Shown here: positions 37,301 to 45,353 of the stretch, piece by piece
Numbering within the stretch: the stretch's first letter is position 1
How the letters are laid out: the number at the start of each line of letters is the position of its first letter
Assembly (NCBI GenBank): GCA_964605655.1
Contig: CAZSDK010000016.1
Span: 40,476-104,475 of the forward strand
Origin: JAKLIX01 sp964605655
Lineage (GTDB): Bacteria > Bacteroidota > Bacteroidia > Bacteroidales > CAIXZF01
DNA length: 64,000 nt
Direction: 5' to 3'
Translations under genes and position numbers: made by a program
Notes under the pieces: generated by a model
What the model saw: the letters and a program-made list of their open reading frames with translations, nothing else
What the model was told of the DNA's origin: nothing
The model's database searches: none

Positions 37301-37540
37301 AGTTTTCCTTTCGGCGATTGGTATGCAGAACCTGTTGACACCCTGCTTATTACCACCAACGATCTGACGATTGCCCTTCATGCCGCCTGTTTCGGGGATG
37401 TCAATTTTTCTTATGTGCCTTTTACCGGCATGAAATCAGGCATAGGGTCAATCAAACCCTGGATGTCCGCTACTCTCCAGGATATCCTTTTAACCAGGCT
37501 CCCCGGATCTGAAAAAAAGGGACTAATTCCCAGGCAGTAG
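34319..37540 (+). CDS. Giant secreted repeat protein with lamin-tail domain and dockerin-like C-terminus
   Basis: A 1073-residue exported protein starting at a GTG (MIHRYYLSILLILCSIATAFAQ is a clear signal peptide). Residues about 45-200 are a lamin-tail domain (ILINEVMIRP, GEWIELYNPD, GFVIVRGV). A SprB-like repeat (SASGGTPPYSYEWSDG) and two PGGKYLGEG/SGGIYSGIG repeats follow, then four Ig/PKD-like repeats of ~79 residues, another GGNPAGGTYSGPG repeat, and the same C-terminal module as the protein at 30360 (WGGGNSIDALLIARFSVG, DVNASGSLNSGDSYLIMRRYVG, FGDVNFSYVP). The shared second half shows the two are paralogues. The last 18 nt overlap the opposing GH38 gene. Confidence 0.85.
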   Translation: MIHRYYLSILLILCSIATAFAQISLTSSTEQNTECNGFGCNYSGPSILINEVMIRPVSGNGSIYGWEPGSSASARQGEWIELYNPDICQSVDVSCYFLGNCAHDGSPLQYYGAGYEIPQGTIVPPRGFVIVRGVNAPAVPPALLIQNGGKTVELVISNTSAVCLDGGYRMWFPDAGGWFAFYDDEGIPQDAISWYNPMALELSDSPCNPTGSCPYSGTLSSYNSIPSNRKTYIYSSTPSLGQSVRRIPDGGPWMVNTTASATYGNCNSTCIPPPVITCNGTATVSASGGTPPYSYEWSDGQAQSTPTATGLCGGLYCVTVTDALNDSSTICVSVPDYKPEVSMSSLSDVCISASPFPLTGGSPPGGKYLGEGIVNNIFSPSLAGPGTHWIRYRYANQDSCWSMDSTQITVHSLPTVSLPAFQPLCFNSAPLSLNMAEPSGGIYSGIGVTGNYFFPAVAGVGTYAITYTFIDNNSCQNTAVQNITVTPIPMASAGLDQTICPGHTAELGEPAVPGNSYSWTSQPPGFTSTLSDPVVSPLVTTQYTLTEVINATQCSQTHSVTVQVTAGPVVNAGSDQGICPGGTATIGSSPIAGYTYSWSSIPAGFSSTVANPSVSPAVTTVYQVTATTVDGCIGTSQVTVTVHPVPQAITGNNTGICSGSSTTIGIPAVAGNTYLWSSLPAGFSSTLANPTVSPSVTTSYFLTVTNAFGCSGASQVTVSILPLPAAYTGPGQSLCSGGHATIGGPPVSGNTYSWISAPPGFQSQVSNPVVYPSATTVYTLTETNLATGCSNSHSVTIVVNPLPQVSLQPFTPVCKNASPFLLSGGNPAGGTYSGPGVSNNVFNPTSLNPGLYLISYIYFNTYGCMGVAYQQIQVLNKPRISGTLVYMNTASTPLDSSKIRLFTQQNVLVDSATTGNNGSFAMNCLNPGNYKLRTTVPKKWGGGNSIDALLIARFSVGMISLTPMQQMVADVNASGSLNSGDSYLIMRRYVGITTSFPFGDWYAEPVDTLLITTNDLTIALHAACFGDVNFSYVPFTGMKSGIGSIKPWMSATLQDILLTRLPGSEKKGLIPRQ

Positions 37541-40500
37541 AGGCACGGAAACAGTGATGATCTCATAGGGTTTCAAGGTAATCTGCTCCATTCTTTCTCC
37601 TGTGATGTCACCATTAGGATCGCACTTTCGAAAGGGCACATTCCCGGCAAACGGCTTGAATGTCAATAATTTGTCGGTGACATTATATAAACGGTACATG
37701 ACTTCCTTTGGAACCTCCTGATTCATAGAGAGGGCACTTACCACAACGGAGGAATTCCCTGCCCAAGCCGGCAGATGGAGTCCATCCTCAGGCACTTCTC
37801 CTGCCATGACCACCAGGGGCTGAGAAGACTCGGTCCCAAAACGGTAGTTCTCAACAGGGTCGTAGATTCCGTGCGGCCGGATCACATACCGGAAAGAAAC
37901 CTCACCATCCTGGTCGGCCCGGAAGTTGGTGTGCCATGAATTGTTCATCACCCAGGAAAACAGGAGGGAAGACTTCAAAGGTTGCGTCAGCCATTGCTTT
38001 TCAGGTCCGTTGGTCATCCAGGATTCGCCGGTCATCGCTCCGGTCTCCCAAAGAAGCGCGTCAGGTGTGGCCATCGTGATGCCCGAGGTCTTATCTGAAA
38101 CATCAATCCATCGCTGGACCGAATAAAAATTATTGTTGGCCCCTGTAAGCTGGTTGATACCGGGTTCCAGGACAAACCCGGCCATATCCATGCGTACCTC
38201 CGGATCCTTCAGTGAGAAAGGAAAGGTAAAACGAACATTTTCCTTCTCACGTACCGGGTTCTTTAAGATCTTGTCAAGAATGCAGATGCTGCCGTCATTG
38301 GAACACAGGCTGATCTTCCTCACCAGGGTAATGCAGCCCGGAGCGGAAGAAGCCAGTTCGACCGAACAAAGGAGAGGTCCGTTGTTTGTCAATCTTATGG
38401 TTGACCGTCCCTGCTTTTTGGGATTCACCCCATCCGTACCCGTGTATACATATTCGTTCATCCCAAAGGCAGCATTCCGGTCGACCCATTCCTTCTTCCT
38501 GACCTTATCCCAGAGTGAAGTGATGTTGCCGGTAACAGAGTCCCATTCTACTCTTAAAACATTGTTCTCCAAAGAGCCAGATGTACTTACAAGTTCACTT
38601 GCCATGGGTTTCTTTGCAGGACGGAAGTCGAAGTTCCGGTAGCCAAGAGAGGGTACGCTGCTGATATTACTGCATGCCATGCCGTTTTCCAACTTTTGTA
38701 CCTGGCATTCATGTCCCTGGTCATCGAAAAGAGAAAGGTTACCGGGAGGCATCAGACTCTGAGGGAAATAAATCATTCCCTGCCTGGCCCAGGAGGAGGG
38801 GTTGAAAACCGTAATAACTTCCTTGCCTTTAGGATCCTTTACCATCCTGAACCTGATTTTTTCTGTCATTGAGGAGGAAATCATCTGGGCAGCCTCCGCA
38901 AAGCCCCTCTTCACCTGCCATTGCCCTTTAACCTCCGGCAGATCAGGATCTGAGGTGCTGTTCCAGGCACCCCAGGTATGTTCAGAATAGAGCACCACCT
39001 GTTTCCAGCCTTCTCTGACATCCGGTTCTGGGTATAATCCCGGTGCTGCCATGCAGTATACTTTCTCGCCTGTCACCATTTTTTCTGCGGAAGCCCGGTT
39101 CATACCGGTCTCCAGAGCTGAGGATGCTGCCCCGTCTTCCCAGTAAGGGGAAAAATCACCCTGAAGGCTCGGCAGTTGCCTGCCATACTTCCCTTCAAAC
39201 TCCTGAAACATACGAGTGGCGGTCGAGATGCATAGTTCAGGGCTCACATACTTCTCATTCCAGGCTTTGACATAAGCCGGCAGCAGGGAATCAGGAGGGC
39301 CGTTGTCGCCCAGGATGGTATAACGGAGCTGAACCAGGTCATATGGGTAATTGCTTTCACTAAGGTCCCGCAAATAGCCCAGCACCTGCGAACCATCGGT
39401 CTTGGCAAGGCTGCCCCTGTGAAACAAGGCATACCCCATGGACGACATCCAGAACAGTATGCTGTCGCATCGGGAGGGAGAAAGCCAGTAAAAAGGTTTA
39501 TCTCCCCAGGCGGTGATGGTGTTCCCGATACGGTCACCGGAATTGGGGCCGACCGAAAAATAACGGATCCCGCTTTGCGCCATGGGACTCACCAGGCCCC
39601 AGACATAACCCGGAATGTCGGTGATCATGGCAGAGGGAAGCGTGAATCCGTATTTTTTCTCCAGCTCTTTCTTGTAATCGAAAAGATGGAACAGCTCTTC
39701 ATCGCGGCACAAGCCGGTCATCACCCCGGCGTACATCCCTTCGAGCTCTATCTCACCATTTTTCACCATGGAAATGAATTCCTTTTTATCCTCCTCAGAA
39801 GCCCTTTGAAGGAATGCTTCTGCTTCCCAAAGCATTTCGACATTCCAGCGGAAGCGGGCATTCTCAGGCAGGTTCCTGCTCTGTTTCACCAGCCTCATGG
39901 CAGCCTGCACATGACGGGCATGACGTTCAGCCACCACCTCCTGAAGGGCGGTGTAACCGATATCGACATGAGAATGGGGCAAAAGGTACACTTTGTAGGC
40001 CCTGACCGGTGAAAGCTGAAAAGAGACCTCCCGGGTATGGCTTTTGCTGATGACCTTCAGAATCCGGGTCTCTCTTTTCACTGCCGGGTTCACCGCAAGT
40101 ATGAAATCATTCACACCGAAACGGAGCCTGCCGGTCTGTACGGAATCCCCCTCATACGCAAACCTGATGTCTTCCTCTGTTCCAAAATGGTCCAATGACA
40201 ACTTGATCCTCTGGAATTTTGAATCCCGGGGTCCTCTTATCAGTGCTTCCTCAGGTACCAGTGACATCCTGGGTTGTATCGAATACCGCATGGTCATATA
40301 CCAGTCGCGGCTGCCGCTGGCATCCCCCTGCACCCTGATCTTCAGAGCCTGCCCGGCCGTGACCAGCTTTTGCGGCACCTTCAGAAAGAAATACCCGAAA
40401 TGGTCCCTGACATGGTCTTCAGAGGCAAACCTGAAATCAAGGATGACACCCTTCTCCCCTTTTATCTTCCATCCTGAGAGTAGCATTCCCATCCTGGTGG

Positions 40501-40858
40501 TGAACAGCAGTCGGTCCACTCCCTCAATGCTCAGCCTGAAGGTATGAGTCCCGGTGGAGGTCCCCGTCGAAAAACCTCCTATCCAGCAGAAAATCAGCGT
40601 ATCATCATTCCTTGAAGCATCAGTAACAGCCGTGAGCCATTCAATGTAATCCGTGGCATTCAGACAACGGATCAGCAGAGAGGAATTGGCTTCGGGGTGA
40701 CAGGAATGATACGCCAGTACTTCTCCGGCAAGGTCTTTTGCGTACCCGCTGTAGAGCGTATCCTGTGGCTTCTTTCCGGCGGTCAGAGGTAAAGTAGCTG
40801 CCATCCAAACGGCGACAAGAATTGATAATTTGAGTCTGCTGTTGTTCATAGTTTTCAT
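37523..40858 (-). CDS. Secreted glycoside hydrolase family 38 alpha-mannosidase
   Basis: A 1111-residue exported enzyme (signal peptide 1 to about 28, ending LPLTAG). The GH38 catalytic domain starts near 290 with LLPHSHVDIGYT (zinc-binding His and Asp); the expected nucleophile Asp is in MITDIPGYVWGL near 409, and further motifs include VGPNSGDRIG. An extra ~270-residue N-terminal beta region precedes it, and GH38 middle and C-terminal beta-sandwich domains follow (FNPSSWARQGMIYFP; ILKNPVREKENVRF). It should remove alpha-mannose from glycans in the periplasm or outside. No SusCD pair is adjacent. Confidence 0.88.
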   Translation of the reverse strand: MKTMNNSRLKLSILVAVWMAATLPLTAGKKPQDTLYSGYAKDLAGEVLAYHSCHPEANSSLLIRCLNATDYIEWLTAVTDASRNDDTLIFCWIGGFSTGTSTGTHTFRLSIEGVDRLLFTTRMGMLLSGWKIKGEKGVILDFRFASEDHVRDHFGYFFLKVPQKLVTAGQALKIRVQGDASGSRDWYMTMRYSIQPRMSLVPEEALIRGPRDSKFQRIKLSLDHFGTEEDIRFAYEGDSVQTGRLRFGVNDFILAVNPAVKRETRILKVISKSHTREVSFQLSPVRAYKVYLLPHSHVDIGYTALQEVVAERHARHVQAAMRLVKQSRNLPENARFRWNVEMLWEAEAFLQRASEEDKKEFISMVKNGEIELEGMYAGVMTGLCRDEELFHLFDYKKELEKKYGFTLPSAMITDIPGYVWGLVSPMAQSGIRYFSVGPNSGDRIGNTITAWGDKPFYWLSPSRCDSILFWMSSMGYALFHRGSLAKTDGSQVLGYLRDLSESNYPYDLVQLRYTILGDNGPPDSLLPAYVKAWNEKYVSPELCISTATRMFQEFEGKYGRQLPSLQGDFSPYWEDGAASSALETGMNRASAEKMVTGEKVYCMAAPGLYPEPDVREGWKQVVLYSEHTWGAWNSTSDPDLPEVKGQWQVKRGFAEAAQMISSSMTEKIRFRMVKDPKGKEVITVFNPSSWARQGMIYFPQSLMPPGNLSLFDDQGHECQVQKLENGMACSNISSVPSLGYRNFDFRPAKKPMASELVSTSGSLENNVLRVEWDSVTGNITSLWDKVRKKEWVDRNAAFGMNEYVYTGTDGVNPKKQGRSTIRLTNNGPLLCSVELASSAPGCITLVRKISLCSNDGSICILDKILKNPVREKENVRFTFPFSLKDPEVRMDMAGFVLEPGINQLTGANNNFYSVQRWIDVSDKTSGITMATPDALLWETGAMTGESWMTNGPEKQWLTQPLKSSLLFSWVMNNSWHTNFRADQDGEVSFRYVIRPHGIYDPVENYRFGTESSQPLVVMAGEVPEDGLHLPAWAGNSSVVVSALSMNQEVPKEVMYRLYNVTDKLLTFKPFAGNVPFRKCDPNGDITGERMEQITLKPYEIITVSVPLLPGN

Positions 40859-40876
40859 TCAATGATCTGTATGAAC

Positions 40877-40884
40877 CAAAAATA
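40877..40884 (-). promoter_or_regulatory. Candidate -7 box of the GH38 gene
   Basis: Minus-strand TATTTTTG, a full TAnnTTTG match, 18 nt before the ATG at 40858. Confidence 0.4.
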
Positions 40885-40944
40885 CGGGGAATATGATTAA
40901 ATTAGGATGAAAGGAGGGAGTTATTATATTCGCGGGGAGGGATG

Positions 40945-40962
40945 GCCTGCCGGAAGGCAGGC
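40945..40962. repeat. Short GC-rich palindrome
   Basis: GCCTGCC, loop GGAA, GGCAGGC: a perfect 7-bp stem in the 151-nt gap between the FISUMP and GH38 genes. No T run follows on the minus strand, so it is not a standard terminator; it may be a small interspersed palindrome. Confidence 0.4.
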
Positions 40963-41009
40963 GGAAGAGGGCAAGGCAGCTATCAAAAACTGACAAACGG
41001 AAAATCAAC

Positions 41010-42341
41010 CTATTCCACCTTCATACACCGTACCGAATAGCCGTAATCCATCTCCTGTACATCCTGGAATATCCACATCGAAACGTAATTCAGATAGCGG
41101 CTTACCGCCCAGGTATTGGCATAATAATCAGAGCTCCAGAATTTGGCATGGGTCCTCAGGTGGTAAAAATCGCCTGTGGTATGTCGGAAACCTGCCGGCA
41201 GTCCGGTGAAACCGCTTGTATTGATGGCACAGGTATTGGGTGGTTTGAAAAAAACTGTGTCCGGGACCTTCATCTTACACCCTATGTCGCTTCCTGTCCA
41301 GTCGAAGGTGGTACAATCCACCGTGCTGTCGAGGGCAAGCTCCATGTTGCACCATTCCTGGTGCGAAGGCAGGTGAAACCCGTCTGGACAAATCCCTTTG
41401 GTTGAAGGCGTCTGTGAATACTGCATCATCTCGTTCCACTGGTATAATCCGCCGTAGACCTCACAGTAGGCAGGATCGTCATCGTAACAGTACTTTTCGA
41501 TCACCCCGTTGTTATGGGCATCGCCGGTTCCCGGTATCATCGTGCCCCGGTTGAGGTTGTCCCGCATCCAACACTGGTTTCCAATATGCACCGTATTGTA
41601 GATCCGGCCGTCGCATAAGATGTAAGGTTTTGAATGACAAGGGTATCCCTGATGAAATAAAAAGGTGTAATCCTTGCTTTGGTGCGGATTGTCGGCGAAA
41701 GCCGCCGAATCGCCCTCACTGTAACCCTGGCAGTACAGAATGTCACCAAAAGTGAAGGTGAACAGGCTTCCAGCCGAGACTTTAAAGGGTTCCTGGACCT
41801 CAGGTGTGGCACTGCTTTCTATGAGGCTTACACAGGCTGTGCCCTGTGATTTACTGCAGTTCAGTGCTTTTAAGGTGAGGCAAAGGTTCTGCAGGCAAAC
41901 CCTTAACAAAACCATCCTTTCGTTTCCGGGCTCCAGGAGAAAACGGTGGGTCCCCGCCGGAAGAAACATACGCTCCCTGTACAAGCTCCTCCCCATCTGG
42001 TCCGTCATGCTGAGCTCCACCTCACCGCCTGCCGGAACACTCACCCTGAATTCAGCATTTCCCGGTGAGGGGTTGGGAAAGGGTTCGGTAAGGGCAAACG
42101 ACCCTGCAAGGCCAGTCTCCTCACTGATACCCACATGTTCCAGCCATAGGACTGTATCGGGCCAGTACAGCACCGTGTCGGCATCGCTGCTCAGGTTTAC
42201 CACACGGATGCTGTCCAGCACGCGGTGGAGCCCCGGCTCCTTCCCCGTGAAGGTAAAGACAGCCTCCTGACCCGGGGCTGTTTCATTGGACCAGCAGAAA
42301 AGGAGCAGTAAAATCCAGCATAAATGAAAACGATCAGACAT
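41010..42341 (-). CDS. Exported FISUMP-domain protein with internal type IX sorting-like module
   Basis: A 443-residue exported protein (signal peptide 1 to about 23, LLLLFCWSNETAPGQ). Residues about 85-155 (PFPNPSPGNAEFRVSVP, MTDQMGRSLYRE, LPAGTHRFLLEPG) look like a type A type-IX sorting domain but sit inside the chain. Residues about 240-443 are a Fibrobacter-succinogenes major paralogous domain: GRIYNTVHIGNQCWMRDNLN, GLYQWNEMM, ICPDGFHLPSHQEW, GFTGLPAGFR, FWSSDYY and the end GYSVRCMK. The start at 42341 (MSDRFHLCW) is preferred to one ten codons upstream because it begins the signal peptide. Function unknown; probably surface-exposed. Confidence 0.83.
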   Translation of the reverse strand: MSDRFHLCWILLLLFCWSNETAPGQEAVFTFTGKEPGLHRVLDSIRVVNLSSDADTVLYWPDTVLWLEHVGISEETGLAGSFALTEPFPNPSPGNAEFRVSVPAGGEVELSMTDQMGRSLYRERMFLPAGTHRFLLEPGNERMVLLRVCLQNLCLTLKALNCSKSQGTACVSLIESSATPEVQEPFKVSAGSLFTFTFGDILYCQGYSEGDSAAFADNPHQSKDYTFLFHQGYPCHSKPYILCDGRIYNTVHIGNQCWMRDNLNRGTMIPGTGDAHNNGVIEKYCYDDDPAYCEVYGGLYQWNEMMQYSQTPSTKGICPDGFHLPSHQEWCNMELALDSTVDCTTFDWTGSDIGCKMKVPDTVFFKPPNTCAINTSGFTGLPAGFRHTTGDFYHLRTHAKFWSSDYYANTWAVSRYLNYVSMWIFQDVQEMDYGYSVRCMKVE

Positions 42342-42368
42342 CAGCCGCAAATCATTTCTAATGAATAC

Positions 42369-42376
42369 CAAAGTTA
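42369..42376 (-). promoter_or_regulatory. Candidate -7 box of the FISUMP gene
   Basis: Minus-strand TAACTTTG, full TAnnTTTG match, 27 nt before the ATG at 42341. The rest of the gap to 42600 is AT-rich and holds no gene I can support. Confidence 0.4.
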
Positions 42377-42600
42377 GTACTTATCCTCAACAGCTTGAGA
42401 ATTTGTTTAATAACCTCAAAAATCTTTTTCATTTTAATATTTCCTTGACTTTTATCATTCTGCTTTATATATTTGGACAAAATACATTGAACTGATCAAT
42501 GATTTTATCTATACACCACCATGCTTAGAAACGGCATTTTTTTTCTTACCCTAGTTCCTGAAGGGAAAGGTTCTCTCAATAGCAAATTGATCATTGTCAG

Positions 42601-43824
42601 GTGATTGCAATAAAGAACCATTGCTTTTGGAGGATAAATATCCTCATTCTGTTCTATTTACTTAGCGTACAACTGCTTTCTTCACAGAACTTAGTTCTGA
42701 ATCCAAGTTTCGAAGACACTCTTCAATGTCCAAACGGCGGGAGTGCTACACTTGGAGATGCTCGATACTGGTTCTCTCCAATCTATCCTGATTGTACGAG
42801 TGAATTATTCCACTCCTGCGATGACCTGTGGCGTGTGTACGAGCATCAAAAACCCCATTCAGGAAATGCATTTGCAGGATTCTCAATATTTGACGGGGGA
42901 TTTTGGAGGGAGTACGCAGAAGTATCATTGATAAAACCTTTAACTTCAGGCAAGAAATACAATGTCAACTTTTATATTCGATCATTATATTTTACGGCTT
43001 CAACAGTTGATGCAATCCAGGTATATTTTTCAAAAGATTCTCTGCTGGTTCCTTTCGTAGGAAATATTAATGTTTTTCCTCAAATTTCAAATAATAATGG
43101 TATTATCCAGGATTCCCTTAACTGGGTCAGGATAACAGGTTCATTCATTTCACATGGAGAAGAACTATTCATGACTGTTGGAAATTTCAAGCCCTCAGAT
43201 AGCACACTCTTTATCAGCTATCTTCCGCTTTTTCTTGGAATAGGCCCTGCATATTATCTCTTCGATGATTTCTCTGTATATGAATGTGATGCGGTGAGCT
43301 ATACGGCCGATGCCGGCCCCGGCACCTCCATCTGCAGAGGAGAAAAGGTGCAGCTGGGCACTACCGATTTCCCGGACTATTGGTACGAATGGTCAGAACC
43401 GGGTGGGAAAATATTTTCCCGTCAGGGAAGACCCTGGGTCAGTCCCACGGAAACCACCACCTACCACCTGCTCCAGAAGGACTTCAAGTTTGATGAGTCC
43501 TATTCCAGTGTGACCATCATCGTGGAAGACTGTGATAAAGACCTGGTCATTCCCAATGTGATCACTCCCAACGGTGACGGCGCCAACGACAGGCTGGTGA
43601 TCCTCAACGAGAGCCGGCTTCAATATACCCTCCGCATCTTCGATCGCTGGGGAACGGAGGTGTTCACCGGCACGGAGGAATCCTGCTGGGAGGGCACCCG
43701 GAGCAAGGGAACGGAATATATGTCAGAACAAGCCGGTCCCGGAGTTTACTATTATTACATCGATGCCGTCACCCGCCTTGGAGAAAAACGAAGGTACACC
43801 GGGGCTGTTCAGGTGATCAGGTAG
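42601..43824 (+). CDS. Secreted protein with type B type-IX sorting domain (gliding-motility C-terminal type)
   Basis: A 407-residue exported protein from a GTG start; signal peptide to about residue 29 (LLSVQLLSSQ). The N-terminal ~200 residues form a jelly-roll-like domain (NLVLNPSFEDTLQCPNGG, HSGNAFAGFSIFD, YYLFDDFSVYECD), common in adhesins and carbohydrate-binding proteins. A short Ig-like repeat follows (GPGTSICRGEKVQLG). The last ~90 residues are the type B sorting domain: VIPNVITPNGDGANDRL, LRIFDRWGTEVF, GPGVYYYYIDA. Such domains direct export through the type IX system and surface attachment. The machinery itself is not in the window. Confidence 0.88.
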   Translation: MIAIKNHCFWRINILILFYLLSVQLLSSQNLVLNPSFEDTLQCPNGGSATLGDARYWFSPIYPDCTSELFHSCDDLWRVYEHQKPHSGNAFAGFSIFDGGFWREYAEVSLIKPLTSGKKYNVNFYIRSLYFTASTVDAIQVYFSKDSLLVPFVGNINVFPQISNNNGIIQDSLNWVRITGSFISHGEELFMTVGNFKPSDSTLFISYLPLFLGIGPAYYLFDDFSVYECDAVSYTADAGPGTSICRGEKVQLGTTDFPDYWYEWSEPGGKIFSRQGRPWVSPTETTTYHLLQKDFKFDESYSSVTIIVEDCDKDLVIPNVITPNGDGANDRLVILNESRLQYTLRIFDRWGTEVFTGTEESCWEGTRSKGTEYMSEQAGPGVYYYYIDAVTRLGEKRRYTGAVQVIR

Positions 43825-43830
43825 AAATAT

Positions 43831-43935
43831 CAGTTAATCAGTTTACCAGTTTACCAGTTTGCAAATAATTGATTGACTGGTACATTGGTACATTGGTACA
43901 TTGATACATTGGTACACTGATAAACTGTTAAACTG
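43831..43935. repeat. Octanucleotide tandem repeat with inverted halves
   Basis: The left part has CAGTTTAC-type units (43831-43862: cagttaat, cagtttac twice, cagtttgc). The right part has GTACATTG three times (43880-43903), then atacattg, gtacactg, ataaactg and ttaaactg to 43935. The final units are near reverse complements of the left ones, so the whole can fold as an imperfect hairpin. It lies between the type B sorting gene and the FkbM gene. Confidence 0.75.
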
Positions 43936-43968
43936 AACGATTCTCCCCTCCCTCTTCACAGAAAATTC

Positions 43969-43976
43969 TATCTTTG
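43969..43976 (+). promoter_or_regulatory. Candidate -7 box of the FkbM-nitroreductase-racemase genes
   Basis: TATCTTTG, full TAnnTTTG match, 22 nt before the GTG at 43999. The three genes that follow are tightly packed, so it could drive them all. Confidence 0.45.
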
Positions 43977-43998
43977 CCCTTTCAAACACTCCCATCCT

Positions 43999-44721
43999 GT
44001 GTCGCTCAGGCAATTCCTGAAAAACCTTTTCTTCCACCTTCATCTCGACCTTACCAGGAACCAGAGGTACGACAGGCTGACCTACCGCATCATGAAACGA
44101 TGCCTGGTCGCGGGAAGTCATTGTGTCGATATCGGCTGCCATAAGGGAGAGATGCTGCCCTGGATCCTGAAGTTCAGTCCGGGAGGCCCCCATTACGCTT
44201 TTGAACCCTTACCGGAAATGTACCAGAAACTGGTAAAGAAGTTCGGGACTTCCCCGGTCAGGTTCTTTGATCTGGCCCTGAGCAACCAAAAAGGCACCCT
44301 GCCCTTTCATCATGTGGTCGATATGCCGGCATACAGCGGCATACAGAAAAGGAAGTACCCGGTCAGCAATCCTGATATTCAGGTAATTGAGGTAAAGACC
44401 GACTGCCTCGACCAGGTCATCCCACCCGATTTTCCTGTCCATTTTATCAAATTGGATGTGGAAGGTGGTGAATATCAGGTCCTTCAGGGCGCAAAAGCCC
44501 TTCTGCAAAAACAGCGGCCACTGGTGCTCTTTGAGTTCGGACTGGGAGCTGCCGAATGTTACGGGACCCAACCCGACATGATGTTCAATCTGTTTGAATC
44601 CTGCCAAATGAACATCTCCACCCTCCAGGATTACCTGAACAGAAGAGCCCCCTTGAAAAAGGATGAATTCTCAGAACATTTCACCTCTGGAACGGAATAC
44701 TATTTTATTGCCCATCCATGA
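43999..44721 (+). CDS. FkbM-family SAM-dependent methyltransferase
   Basis: A 240-residue methyltransferase with motif I CVDIGCHKGEM near 39-49, YAFEPLPEMYQKL (acidic end of strand 2), and the FkbM-type IKLDVEGGEYQVLQGAKALL near 150 with LVLFEFGLG after it. FkbM enzymes O-methylate small molecules or sugars. The start is a GTG at 43999 (MSLRQFLKNLFF). Its stop overlaps the ATG of the next gene (ATGA). The substrate is unknown. Confidence 0.88.
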   Translation: MSLRQFLKNLFFHLHLDLTRNQRYDRLTYRIMKRCLVAGSHCVDIGCHKGEMLPWILKFSPGGPHYAFEPLPEMYQKLVKKFGTSPVRFFDLALSNQKGTLPFHHVVDMPAYSGIQKRKYPVSNPDIQVIEVKTDCLDQVIPPDFPVHFIKLDVEGGEYQVLQGAKALLQKQRPLVLFEFGLGAAECYGTQPDMMFNLFESCQMNISTLQDYLNRRAPLKKDEFSEHFTSGTEYYFIAHP

Positions 44722-45350
44722 AAACCATCCTTGCCTTTCTTTTATTACCCGTGAGCCTCATGAGCCAGAACCTGACAGACATCTCTCTTCCCCAACCCAG
44801 GACCACCGGAGGAAGACCCCTGATGGAAGTCCTGACGGAAAGACATTCTTCCCGGGAATTCGCTAACATTCCCATTGACCTGCAAAACCTTTCTGATCTG
44901 CTCTGGGCAGCGGACGGGTACAACCGTCCTTCCGAGAAGAAGCGTACCGCCCCAAATTCAAGGGATTACCAGGAAATCGACATTTATGTCGTGACAGAGA
45001 ACGGGGTGTTCCTGTGGAATGCCGGGTCCAACGTGCTGAAAGCCGTCGTATCCAAAGACATCAGGACTGCCACCGGGAAACAGGATTTCGTGGGACAGGC
45101 TCCCTTATGCCTGGTGTATGTGGCCGATTTCACCAGGGTGCCGGGAGGGAAGACCCCTGCCCAGGTCAATTCATCCTATGCAAATACGGCCTTCATTGCT
45201 GAGAATGTTTACCTCTTCTGCGCCTCGGAAGGGCTGAATACCATCATCCGCGACTACTTCGATGAGGTCCTCCTCTCGAAGGAGATGCTCCTGAAAGATA
45301 CTCAGCAAATCATTCTCTGCCAGACTGTTGGCAAACCTCCTAAAAACTAA
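44718..45350 (+). CDS. Exported SagB/ThcOx-type nitroreductase
   Basis: A 210-residue protein with a signal peptide (1 to about 17, LLLPVSLMSQ) and a nitroreductase fold of the SagB/ThcOx type: LTERHSSREFANIPIDLQNLSDLLWAADG (FMN-binding Arg-Ser-Arg region), NSRDYQEIDIYVV and the C-terminal QIILCQTVGKPPK. Members bind FMN and reduce or dehydrogenate varied substrates. Export is unusual for an FMN enzyme in general but common in this Bacteroidota subgroup. Coupled to FkbM by a 4-nt overlap. Confidence 0.85.
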   Translation: MKTILAFLLLPVSLMSQNLTDISLPQPRTTGGRPLMEVLTERHSSREFANIPIDLQNLSDLLWAADGYNRPSEKKRTAPNSRDYQEIDIYVVTENGVFLWNAGSNVLKAVVSKDIRTATGKQDFVGQAPLCLVYVADFTRVPGGKTPAQVNSSYANTAFIAENVYLFCASEGLNTIIRDYFDEVLLSKEMLLKDTQQIILCQTVGKPPKN

Positions 45351-45353
45351 CAA

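Noticed and set aside
43831..43935. Possible CRISPR array
   Set aside because: Units are only 8 nt with no spacers.
43843..44193. A 116-codon minus-strand frame over the octanucleotide repeat (periodic Cys/Val/Tyr)
   Set aside because: The periodic peptide is a translation of the tandem repeat and of the antisense of the FkbM gene.
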